DNA from: Rhodovibrio salinarum DSM 9154 | GTDB taxonomy: Bacteria; Pseudomonadota; Alphaproteobacteria; Kiloniellales; Rhodovibrionaceae | Length of the DNA stretch: 64,000 nt | NCBI RefSeq assembly: GCF_000515255.1 | Contig: NZ_KI911559.1 | Span: 3,971,347-4,035,346, forward strand | Direction of reading: 5' to 3' | Notes under the pieces: model-generated | The model's input: only the letters and a program-made list of their open reading frames with translations | The model's database searches: none | Told to the model about the DNA's origin: nothing | Translations under genes and position numbers: made by a program | In this document: positions 8,802-15,895 of the stretch, in pieces | How positions within the stretch are numbered: the first letter of the stretch is position 1 | Layout: every line of letters begins with the position of its first letter

Positions 8802-8984
8802 GTGGAATCGCCAACGACAGGTGCCGGAATCGGCAACGCGTGCCAGTTTTCATAATTCATATTCTTATAATGATAAGTTTTGGTTGGCGATTCCACACTT
8901 GTTCGTACTTGATTCCATGAACCGTGGTTGCCGATTCCACCGGTTCCGTCGGCGATTCCACGAGCACCCGTTCGCGATTCCAGC
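8802..8984. repeat. Iteron-like repeat array with AT-rich core, putative replication origin
   Basis: Seven copies of a core GGCGATTCCAC occur in 183 bases: two as GTGGAATCGCC-type on the plus strand (8802, 8824) and five in the opposite orientation (about 8882, 8906, 8926, 8948, 8971), several extended by GTT or GTC. An A+T-rich stretch (8847-8881) separates the inverted pair from the five direct copies. Spacing of the last five is about 20-25 bases, near two helical turns. This arrangement is typical of theta-plasmid iteron origins and lies 560 bases before a polymerase-like candidate initiator. Binding is inferred. Confidence 0.6.
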
Positions 8985-9542
8985 TTCCCAATTGTCCGGC
9001 CATTTCCGGAAGTTAAATTGTACGGTGCGGCGCCGTCATTCCGACCGCTTCTGACGGTCGGGCGACCGTTCAATCTTTAAGCTGGCAGCTGAGTGTAAAC
9101 CTGGAGAGCTCCGTCACTCCAGCGCTCAAGAGCCCGGTCAGTTTCGCGAACCGGTGCCGAGCACGCTGCAGTCTGACAAGACCCCCGAATGTCCTGGAAA
9201 TAACGGGTACCAAGACGACTACGACGACCCCGATGAACCGGACATCAACGGCCCGAAAATGTAAACAAAATATCAGACCCGACTTGCGCTTGTGCTCCGT
9301 TTCTTGAACCCAGCCAAGCTTTCGTTCACCATGGTTCAGACAACGAAAGAGCCCGCACCGCGCCAACGGTACGGGCTCTTCAAGTAAGTTAGACATAGCC
9401 GCCGGGCGGTTGGGGCCACCACGGCAGCGAATCGCAATATTTGCATGGCTACATTAGGAGTCTGCGGACTCTAGATCAAGGCCAAATCTCTAGATTCCTG
9501 CCGGTTCACTCATCCGCTCGGCTCTGAAGGAGGAGTCGAGTC
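8985..9542. other. Non-coding leader between iteron array and initiator-like gene
   Basis: No convincing gene in 558 bases. A leftward 108-codon frame (9070-9396) has no recognisable protein features. The stretch holds one strong hairpin (9347-9380). AAGGAGGAG (9527-9535) lies 7 bases ahead of the ATG at 9543, a strong ribosome site. Confidence 0.4.
9347..9380. terminator. Terminator-like hairpin upstream of initiator gene
   Basis: Arms AAGAGCCCGCACCG (9347-9360) and CGGTACGGGCTCTT (9367-9380) pair over 14 bases with one C-A mismatch and a 6-base loop. On the minus strand the arm is followed by TCGTTGTC, on the plus strand by CAAGTAAG; neither has a long U-tract. It may insulate the origin region or attenuate the downstream gene. 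Confidence 0.4.
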
Positions 9543-11075
9543 ATGGGTGCCGTAACAGAATATGAGATTAATTTGAAAATTCAGGCCGCGTGCTTTGAAC
9601 ACGAAGACGCGGTGGGTCCGTTACAAACTCCGATCAGTCTGTCGTGGCGTCACAAGAATGCATGGCCTGCGATCAGACAGGAGTGGGGTCTAAGCGAGAC
9701 TGGTGCTGCGATCGCGATCTACTCACAGATTGCTTACCGACATGGTTTGTCGATTTCTTACAGTCGCCGGAAACAGCACTACGCGAACATTCCAGATCGC
9801 TATAAAAACCCATTGTATACCTACCGCAGCGTAACCCGCGCGGTTGATCACTTGGCCGAACTCGGCTTGATAATCCACGACAAACGTAATCCTGGCGACC
9901 TTGGTTGGCGCTCCGCGTTCCAGCCAACTCACGAGTTCGTTCAGCGAACTGAGGAGCTCTGCGCAGGTGAGAAGCCACATCCCGTAGCACCATCTGACCC
10001 CATCATTCTGCGCGACGGTGACGGCAACGCTGTCGACTACCGCGATAATCGCGACTTGGACCGCGCCCGCTCCCAGATCGATGGCCTGAATCAAGAGCTA
10101 AAGCGGCACGACGTCTGCGATGAAAACGGCAGCGTCGTGGCAGCGCCGATAGCCCGCATTTTCAACCAATCGTTTGCACGCGGCGGCCGTGCATACGCAC
10201 TCGGGGCGAGCTGGCAATCGATGCCAGGCGAAGATCGGCGTGAGATGCGCATTGATGGCGAACCGGTAATCGAGGTCGATTACAAAGCTCTACATCCGAC
10301 GCTTCTTTATGCGAAAGCCGGCCTCGAGCCGCCGGCGGATCCGTACGATATTCCCGGATGGACCGATGAAGATCGTGACTTGATCCCGCGAAGTTATCGC
10401 GGTCTGGTTAAGCTCGGTATGTTGATTGTGATCAACGCTAAGAACAAACAATCTGCACTCTCAGCGATCGCGAAAAACGAAGAAATGGCTTCATTGACCA
10501 GTCGGCAGCTCATGAAGAAGATCGGTGCTTTGATAGCGTCGTCTGGTGTGGACGCCGATACGTTGATAGCGAAAACAGCACACGAGCTTAACTGCCGCGA
10601 AGAACCGGTTTGGGCCGTATTGAATGGTGGCAACCACTGCCCACCGAACGAATTGCTGCACGAGATTGCGCGGCAACTCGGTGTCGCAGCAGCGGATCTA
10701 ATCGAGTGCTCGAAGGCTGATGTTCGAGAAGCTTTCTCGATCGCGAACGAGCTCATTGAAGCGATCAAAAAGACTCACGACCGCATCCGCGGCTATTTTC
10801 ACAGCGACGCCGGGTCGTGGTTGATGAATGTAGATTCCAGGATGGCCATGCACGTGATGCGCCGGTTCGCGAAATCGAATGACCTCGCGCTGCCCGTACA
10901 CGATTCATTTATTGTCCGCGCGAGCAAGGTGGGTCAGCTCGAAGAGGCGATGTTCGAAGCCGCTCACAAAGCCGGCATCGAACGCGTCGGTTTAGAAGAG
11001 AAGCGCGGCCGCGCGGCGACGCGCGTCGACCCGGACACCCGGCCGCCACACTCATATAAATCCGCGATTAACTGA
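9543..11075 (+). CDS. Putative initiator: winged-helix-like N-terminus plus divergent family-A-like polymerase motifs
   Basis: A 510-residue protein not assigned to a named family. Residues about 40-125 look like a winged helix (YRSVTRAVDHLAELGLIIHD), the fold used by plasmid initiators. The C-terminal half has ordered motifs resembling family A polymerases: EVDYKALHPTLLYA (motif A-like, Asp246), SYRGLVKLGMLIVINAKNK (motif B-like Arg/Lys helix, about 284-302) and LPVHDSFIV (motif C-like His453-Asp454). IFNQSFARGGRAYA and SDAGSWLMNVDSRMAMHVMRRF are further conserved-looking blocks. The gene follows the iteron array with an AAGGAGGAG site 7 bases upstream. A dual role in origin binding and DNA synthesis is inference. 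Confidence 0.5.
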   Translation: MGAVTEYEINLKIQAACFEHEDAVGPLQTPISLSWRHKNAWPAIRQEWGLSETGAAIAIYSQIAYRHGLSISYSRRKQHYANIPDRYKNPLYTYRSVTRAVDHLAELGLIIHDKRNPGDLGWRSAFQPTHEFVQRTEELCAGEKPHPVAPSDPIILRDGDGNAVDYRDNRDLDRARSQIDGLNQELKRHDVCDENGSVVAAPIARIFNQSFARGGRAYALGASWQSMPGEDRREMRIDGEPVIEVDYKALHPTLLYAKAGLEPPADPYDIPGWTDEDRDLIPRSYRGLVKLGMLIVINAKNKQSALSAIAKNEEMASLTSRQLMKKIGALIASSGVDADTLIAKTAHELNCREEPVWAVLNGGNHCPPNELLHEIARQLGVAAADLIECSKADVREAFSIANELIEAIKKTHDRIRGYFHSDAGSWLMNVDSRMAMHVMRRFAKSNDLALPVHDSFIVRASKVGQLEEAMFEAAHKAGIERVGLEEKRGRAATRVDPDTRPPHSYKSAIN

Positions 11076-11196
11076 TTGGTTTCTCAGGAAGTTAACCCGG
11101 TTCGCGACCCACATATGAGAGACATGGGTCTGGGGTGGGTTGGTTTCCCCGGTGCTTGGTGGATTGAATGGGTGTGTCGGGGGAGCATCCGGGGGT

Positions 11197-11216
11197 GCGG
11201 GGGCTTTGGCCCCCGC
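11197..11216. terminator. GC hairpin after initiator gene
   Basis: GCGGGGGC (11197-11204) and GCCCCCGC (11209-11216) form a perfect 8-base stem with a 4-base loop TTTG, followed by TTCGTTCCTCTT. It lies about 120 bases after the stop at 11075 and could terminate that transcript, though the T-tract is interrupted. Confidence 0.45.
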
Positions 11217-11398
11217 TTCGTTCCTCTTGATAAATAATCCTCTTGGATGTGTCGGGTGATTAAAGGGCGTGTTGGGCGTGATTGGTGCAACTGGGAGAGG
11301 GGGGTTATAAAGGGGGGAGAGGACCACTCAAAATCGGTCTATTGAGCTGTTTTTTTGGGTCACTGGCGACTGCTCCGGTTCTTTATCCGGCCCCCTCA

Positions 11399-11414
11399 CG
11401 CACGTGCACGTGCG
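11399..11414. repeat. 16-bp perfect palindrome
   Basis: CGCACGTGCACGTGCG is its own reverse complement and contains two overlapping CACGTG boxes. It lies in the non-coding stretch of the plasmid-like module, just before the terminator-like stem. A protein-binding dyad is plausible. Confidence 0.4.
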
Positions 11415-11424
11415 CGCGTACGAG

Positions 11425-11485
11425 AACCCTTAATCTGAACGTTTTACTGTGTCCGTCACAACGGGGCGATTTTAAGGGTTTTTTT
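11425..11485 (+). terminator. Terminator-like long-loop stem with T7 tail (possible small RNA end)
   Basis: AACCCTTAA (11425-11433) pairs exactly with TTAAGGGTT (11472-11480), and the second arm runs into a seven-T tract. The 38-base loop contains its own partial complementarity (CCGT...ACGG). This resembles the 3' end of a small structured transcript. No promoter was identified. Confidence 0.35.
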
Positions 11486-11967
11486 GGTCTTTCCGTGGGG
11501 GCGGCCTTCTTCGTAGATTTTTTTTCGGCATATACGGCGACGCATTGGTGTCTCAGATCGATTGTTAATCTGTGGTCGCGTTGGTCGTGTTCCGCGAGCC
11601 GGAAAGCTGTCTCGACAGCTCGACGTCCGTTGAAAAAATCGGTATCAGAGTTATCGTTTGATAAACCTCCTACTGTGTGCTTCAGAATCGGCCGCTTTGA
11701 GCGTTTGGATCTTCAGATGATCCGCGGGACGTCAGGCCTTCGAAAACGCTACTGTGTAGATCTGCAGGAAGGTCTCAGACCGAACGACACATGAGATGCG
11801 GTGATTGAATTTTTTAACGGTCTCTACCCCGACGGGCCGGATGGCCTCGCCGGACCTTTCGGCGCCCCGCCGCCGACGACCAGCGAAATCTGAGCGGTCG
11901 AAATTCAGATTTACCCCATATCCGGCGTGAACCGTAACGAACCGATCGTGACGAACGGAGAACGCCG

Positions 11968-12213
11968 ATGTGTAACACCCAGACATACTCGGACCCCCGC
12001 CCGCCTTTTCTCGACGTCGACGGCGCAACCGAAAAGCTCGGTGAACTCGGGTTGGCTATGTCACCACGCCAGGTGCGGAGATATTTCGACGAGCGCTCGA
12101 TTCCGTGGTTCCGGGGACCTGACGGAAAACGCTACGTCGCCGCGAACACGCTGGAAGAATGGTTGGTCAATCGTCAGCGGGAAGCGATCCATGGGGGCCG
12201 GAAATACAAGTGA
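11968..12213 (+). CDS. Excisionase/MerR-like helix-turn-helix protein
   Basis: An 81-residue DNA-binding protein: FLDVDGATEKLGELGLAMSP, then RQVRRYFDERSIPWFRGPDG (HTH_17/excisionase wing pattern) and KRYVAANTLEEWLVNRQRE. This architecture matches excisionases and small MerR-like regulators carried by mobile elements. A GGAG lies 9 bases before the ATG. It sits 277 bases before a serine recombinase, consistent with a mobile or plasmid module. Whether it controls excision or transcription is unknown. Confidence 0.6.
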   Translation: MCNTQTYSDPRPPFLDVDGATEKLGELGLAMSPRQVRRYFDERSIPWFRGPDGKRYVAANTLEEWLVNRQREAIHGGRKYK

Positions 12214-12369
12214 ATGGCCCGGCTGGGTCTAACCACGGCGCGCACCTGCAGAGTATGCTCTAGCTCTCCAGGCTATTGAGACCCATCGAAGAGATTCCAC
12301 GTAGTCGACTGTGAAGGCTCTAGTTTCGCAATTAATTTATGCCCTTCCAAAGCCCCGAAAGAATAACCA

Positions 12370-12461
12370 TTTGGGTGTACCCTTTTGGGTGTTGCGAGGA
12401 GACGCATCACAAGGGTCCCAAAACGCTATTCTGGTGCACCTGCACCACCGGGTCATGACCC
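12370..12461. promoter_or_regulatory. Dyad cluster upstream of serine recombinase, candidate res/operator site
   Basis: The 120 bases before the recombinase start hold direct repeats TTTGGGTGT (12370-12378, 12384-12392) with an inverted CCCAAAA (12417-12423), a dyad GGTGCA-cc-TGCACC (12433-12446) and a perfect palindrome GGGTCATGACCC (12450-12461). Resolvase genes usually have such multi-dyad sites next to them, serving as recombination site and operator. Confidence 0.4.
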
Positions 12462-12489
12462 TGGCGAGGCAGTTACAAGGTTTGCGCGC

Positions 12490-13077
12490 ATGAAAGTCGG
12501 CTATGCACGCACAAGCACAATCGACCAAAAAGGCTCGCTCGAGAGCCAGAAAGAGCGTCTGAAGAGCGAAGCTGGTTGCGAGAAGGTTTTCGCCGAGCAG
12601 ATTTCCGGCGCGGCTGAAGACCGCCCCCAGCTGAACGCGGCTTTAGATTACATCCGTGACGGCGACGAACTCATCGTCACCAAGCTCGACCGCGCCGCCC
12701 GGTCGACCGGGCACCTCCACCGGATCATCGAGTACGTCCATCAGAAGGGCGCGACGTTGCGGGTCCTGGACATGGGTCTGGATACGTCGACGAGCCACGG
12801 CCGACTCGTTGTTGGGATCCTGGGCGAGATCGCACAGTTCGAACGCGACCTTCTTCGCGAACGTCAGCAGGAAGGCATTGAGCGCACGAAGCGCGAGGAG
12901 CCCCACAAGTACCCCGGCCGGAAGGCGACGGCGCGTCAGAAGGCGCCGGACGTGATCCGGCTCCACGAAGCGCGCTGGAAGAACACGGACATCGCCCGGC
13001 ATCTGGGGATCTCGCGGAACTCCGTGCAGCGGATCCTGGTGGATTACCGGGTCGGTCGACAGCCACAAGACGTCTAG
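12490..13077 (+). CDS. Serine recombinase (resolvase/invertase family)
   Basis: A 195-residue small serine recombinase. The start at 12490 gives the canonical N-terminus MKVGYARTSTIDQ with Arg7 and nucleophile Ser9; a longer frame from 12385 adds only low-complexity residues. Further motifs: KLDRAARS (about 61), GILGEIAQFERDLLRERQQEGI (about 109, catalytic helix E) and a C-terminal HTH (NTDIARHLGISRNSVQRIL, about 164-182). Length equals Tn3-type resolvases and Hin invertases. It is followed 12 bases later by an unknown gene in the same module. Likely resolves multimers of the plasmid-like element. Confidence 0.9.
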   Translation: MKVGYARTSTIDQKGSLESQKERLKSEAGCEKVFAEQISGAAEDRPQLNAALDYIRDGDELIVTKLDRAARSTGHLHRIIEYVHQKGATLRVLDMGLDTSTSHGRLVVGILGEIAQFERDLLRERQQEGIERTKREEPHKYPGRKATARQKAPDVIRLHEARWKNTDIARHLGISRNSVQRILVDYRVGRQPQDV

Positions 13078-13089
13078 GAGGCCTCGACT

Positions 13090-13680
13090 ATGGCAAACAC
13101 CGAAGACCTCCCCGTGAAAGTCCCCGTCGACGCCGCATTCGAAGACGTTGTTCAGGCTTACGAACGGCTCTGGGCGATCGCGAACCCAGGGTCGACCGAT
13201 AACGTGACCCTTGCCGTGGCAAATATGCGGCCCGACGTGGCGCTGCGCTTGATCGATCGGTTCGGCGACAACGGCTCGGACGTGCTTTTCACGTCCTCGC
13301 TCAGCGGCCGCCGTGTGAAGCAAGAGCCGCGTGACACCGCCGAGCGCCAGGCGCGGCATTTGGTCCAGATGCTCGAGTATATGGGTTGGCGTGAGCCCGG
13401 GTCGGTTCCAACGCCGCCGCTCGAACCCGGGCGTTTGGAAGCCGCCCGGCGCATCGCCGACACGGCGCGGCATACAGACCCAGCCGAGTGGCCGGGCTGG
13501 TCGACAAGCGAGCAAATTGTCGCCGCCCTGGCGGCTAACAGGTCGGACCGACTGCCGGCGTCCTATCAGGATGCCGGCGAGGCTTGGGCCCGGCTCGATA
13601 ACAATCAACGCGCGGCCGTGCGCGAAGCCGATCCGTGGATGGCGCGCTTCTGCAAAGAAAAAGTGGATGAGGCGACCTGA
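13090..13680 (+). CDS. Hypothetical protein of the plasmid-like module
   Basis: A 196-residue, acidic, mostly helical protein starting 12 bases after the recombinase, with AGGAGG just upstream of its ATG, so the two are probably co-transcribed. No domain recognised. It contains RRVKQEPRDTAERQARHLVQMLEYMGW, a helix rich in Arg and Gln, and a C-terminal PWMARFCKEK. A regulatory or partition role would be a guess. Confidence 0.6.
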   Translation: MANTEDLPVKVPVDAAFEDVVQAYERLWAIANPGSTDNVTLAVANMRPDVALRLIDRFGDNGSDVLFTSSLSGRRVKQEPRDTAERQARHLVQMLEYMGWREPGSVPTPPLEPGRLEAARRIADTARHTDPAEWPGWSTSEQIVAALAANRSDRLPASYQDAGEAWARLDNNQRAAVREADPWMARFCKEKVDEAT

Positions 13681-13706
13681 AGCTCCGGGGATGGAGTCAT
13701 CGACCG

Positions 13707-14486
13707 ATGAGTGATGGCAACTTCGACGATGGTCCGGGTTCGATCGGGCTCGAAAATCTCTTCGACGACCCGGGAAACCCGGATTACGTGCTGCCGGGTT
13801 TGATGGCCGGAACGAACGGCCTCGTGACCGTCGACACCGAAGTTCACGGCCGTTGGTTCGGCGGACAAGCCGGGATCAGCCTTGCGATGGGCCACGATTA
13901 CACCGGGATCCTAGGCAGCGATCCGGTGAAGCGGGGCTCAACACTCGTTGTAACCGCCAGCGACGACCTGACCACCTTCCTGGACTATGACGTCCTGTCC
14001 TCTCTGACCCTGGATTGGGACCACGACACCGAGAGCCGGGACCGCCTGGCGGCCGGATTCTTCGTCGTGCGTCTTCACGATCAGCTGTCTGTGCAGAACC
14101 GCCACGACGTCAGGTCCGTCGCCGCGTTCATTGCCGATGAGCTTCTGCCGGTCGTCCAGCGGCGCGGCGACCGTCTTGTCTGGTTCGAGGGTCTCGAGCG
14201 GATGATGCCCGATCTGAGCCAGCGGAATCACCTGCCCTGGTTCCTGGACGCCCTGGACAAGCTCGGCAGGGCAACCGGCGCCGCGACCATGTCGACGACG
14301 ACCGATCCGCTTCTCATGGACGCCGGGCACTGGGCCTATCGGGCTCATATCCACGATCGGCCCGATCCCTCCGATGCCGAGAAGGTGGGCGTGATGGAAG
14401 GACCCGATAGTACCGTCACCGGTCCGGTGGCCCACGAACGCGTTCTGCATCGGACCGACCACGGGTCGCTGTATGTAACCGGGTAG
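13707..14486 (+). CDS. RepA-helicase-like (AAA_25) protein with degenerate Walker motifs
   Basis: A 259-residue protein whose layout resembles RSF1010-type RepA/AAA_25 ATPases: YVLPGLMAGTNG (25-38) sits where these proteins have the P-loop, GSTLVVTASDD (77-87) matches the strand usually reading L.LSAEDD, RLVWFEGLERM (156-166) occupies the Walker B strand (LVVIDPL type), and LDALDKLGRATGAATMSTTTD (180-200) matches the helix and sensor strand before the HHxxK motif. The P-loop Lys, the Walker B Asp and the HH are all missing, so it is probably not an active ATPase. It follows the resolvase operon. Family link is inferred from pattern alone. Confidence 0.45.
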   Translation: MSDGNFDDGPGSIGLENLFDDPGNPDYVLPGLMAGTNGLVTVDTEVHGRWFGGQAGISLAMGHDYTGILGSDPVKRGSTLVVTASDDLTTFLDYDVLSSLTLDWDHDTESRDRLAAGFFVVRLHDQLSVQNRHDVRSVAAFIADELLPVVQRRGDRLVWFEGLERMMPDLSQRNHLPWFLDALDKLGRATGAATMSTTTDPLLMDAGHWAYRAHIHDRPDPSDAEKVGVMEGPDSTVTGPVAHERVLHRTDHGSLYVTG

Positions 14487-14608
14487 GCAAGCCCCTACCA
14501 TACAGCCCACATGAGCGCCGATATGCCGGTTATGGCAGTCCACACATTGCCCGGAAGCTGCTGATCTGGTGCCATTTTCTGGCAGCCGTCTATGGGGGGG
14601 GATCGCTG

Positions 14609-15487
14609 ATGAAGGGCGCGATGCCCGCAAAACTTGTTCTCACCGTCTCTCTTTTGGCGTTCGGGCTCACCAGTTGCGCAGGCGTCGGTCAGGTCGATCA
14701 GCGGATCCCGCGCGAGGTCGCCGGCCAGACCTACGGCGACGCCCCGGACGCCCTGCCCGTTCGCACCTGGGGCTTCCCGGATCAACCGGCCGATGGCGCT
14801 GGCGAGAAGCGACCCGCGGCGATCCTGCTCCACGGCTGCAGCGGCTGGTACGGCGACCGGATCCCGGACTGGGGCGAGCGGCTCTCCGAGGCCGGCTGGG
14901 TCGCCGTTGCGGTCGACAGTCATGCCGTTCGCGGCGCACCGGACTGCGACTTCGATCATCCGGCCTATCCGAGCAACCTCGAGCGGCGCATCGACGCCTA
15001 CGCGGCCCTGAGTTGGTTGAGCCAGAAACCCTTCGTCGATGCAAGCCGTGTCGCCGCGATCGGGTTTTCCGACGGCGGCCGCACGGCGCTGGACGTGGTC
15101 TCCGGCGATACCCGGCAGTATTTCTTCGGCGACCGGCCGGATGCGCCGCGGTTCGCCGCGAGCGTGGCCTACTACCCGGGTTGCGACAGCTGGACCCGGC
15201 CGCAGCTGGCCGCGCCGACGCAGATCATCGTGGGCGCCGAAGACGACTGGACGCCAGCGCCGCCTTGCCGTCACTGGCGAGATATTCCGGCTGGCGACAC
15301 GACGGTCGAGGTGCACATCATCGAGAACGCCACGCACGGCTTCAACCTGCATACCTGGGAGGGTCACCGGCTGGGCCCGCGGACGTACGACGGCCATCGC
15401 CTGATCCCGAACGGCCAGGCGGAGGCCAAGGCGGAAACCTACGCGACGGATTTCCTGACCGAGCATGTGGCGCCGGTTGAGCCGTGA
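14609..15487 (+). CDS. Dienelactone-hydrolase-family lipoprotein
   Basis: A 292-residue alpha/beta hydrolase with a lipoprotein signal (LLAFGLTSCAG, lipobox Cys about residue 23). Catalytic elements: AAILLHGCSGW (oxyanion strand), nucleophile Ser in AAIGFSDGG (about 150), acid in IVGAEDDWTP and His in ATHGFNLH. The first ATG at 14609 follows a G-run and is preferred; a second Met lies five codons later. It lies between two unrelated modules and has no obvious partner. Substrate is unknown; dienelactone hydrolase-like enzymes cleave esters or lactones. Confidence 0.82.
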   Translation: MKGAMPAKLVLTVSLLAFGLTSCAGVGQVDQRIPREVAGQTYGDAPDALPVRTWGFPDQPADGAGEKRPAAILLHGCSGWYGDRIPDWGERLSEAGWVAVAVDSHAVRGAPDCDFDHPAYPSNLERRIDAYAALSWLSQKPFVDASRVAAIGFSDGGRTALDVVSGDTRQYFFGDRPDAPRFAASVAYYPGCDSWTRPQLAAPTQIIVGAEDDWTPAPPCRHWRDIPAGDTTVEVHIIENATHGFNLHTWEGHRLGPRTYDGHRLIPNGQAEAKAETYATDFLTEHVAPVEP

Positions 15488-15697
15488 CGGTCAGATGTGA
15501 TCGGGCACCTCCTGGTCGCTGTCTAAGCCTTACCGCGCTTTCGAACGTCGTCGGCCGCTTCGCTCTTTCCCTTCAACAGGAGTCTTTTTCACCGTGATGA
15601 TGCGCCTGAGGCGTAGCATCTCGGTAGACGGCACTCCCTGCGTGCGTATTCTGCCCGCATAGCCGTTCCGATTCTGTCATCAAGGAGGATCAGCATC

Positions 15698-15895
15698 ATG
15701 GCGGCGCAAGACACGCTTGAAGCCTTCGAGAGCGATGAAACCGACCCTATCAAATTGGCCCTATTAACTCGGTTTCGCGAAATGTTGAAGGACTCTGATA
15801 TACCGACTGACACGTATTCGCAGCGCCTTCGCGAAACACTTGAACAATACATTGAAGAGAATTCACATGCGCCTGATACGCCTGAAAGCCCGTAA
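15698..15895 (+). CDS. Small acidic protein, first gene of Rad50-like ATPase operon
   Basis: Sixty-five residues with 17 Asp/Glu, no Cys and mostly helical content (LALLTRFREMLKDSDI, YSQRLRETLEQYIEE). AAGGAGGA lies 8 bases before the ATG, a strong signal that it is translated. Its 3' end overlaps the ATPase start at 15867 by 29 bases, so the two are translationally coupled. No family recognised; it may be a partner or inhibitor of the ATPase. Confidence 0.6.
   Translation: MAAQDTLEAFESDETDPIKLALLTRFREMLKDSDIPTDTYSQRLRETLEQYIEENSHAPDTPESP

Larger units (their letters stand above)
11076..11967. other. Long non-coding region with several dyads and T-tracts
   Basis: About 890 bases with no credible gene: frames such as 11282-11794 are low-complexity and have no ribosome site. 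It is AT-richer than its flanks, has several runs of seven to eight T, a GC hairpin (11197-11216), a 16-base perfect palindrome (11399-11414) and a terminator-like stem with T-tail (11425-11485). In a plasmid-like module this could hold partition, resolution or regulatory RNA functions; none is proven. Confidence 0.4.

Noticed and set aside
8802-8984. CRISPR array
   Set aside because: Repeats are about 11 bases, occur in both orientations and have irregular spacing; no cas genes in the window.
11282-11794. A 170-codon frame in the non-coding part of the plasmid-like module
   Set aside because: No ribosome site, Cys/Arg-rich composition, and it crosses the palindrome and T-tailed stem.
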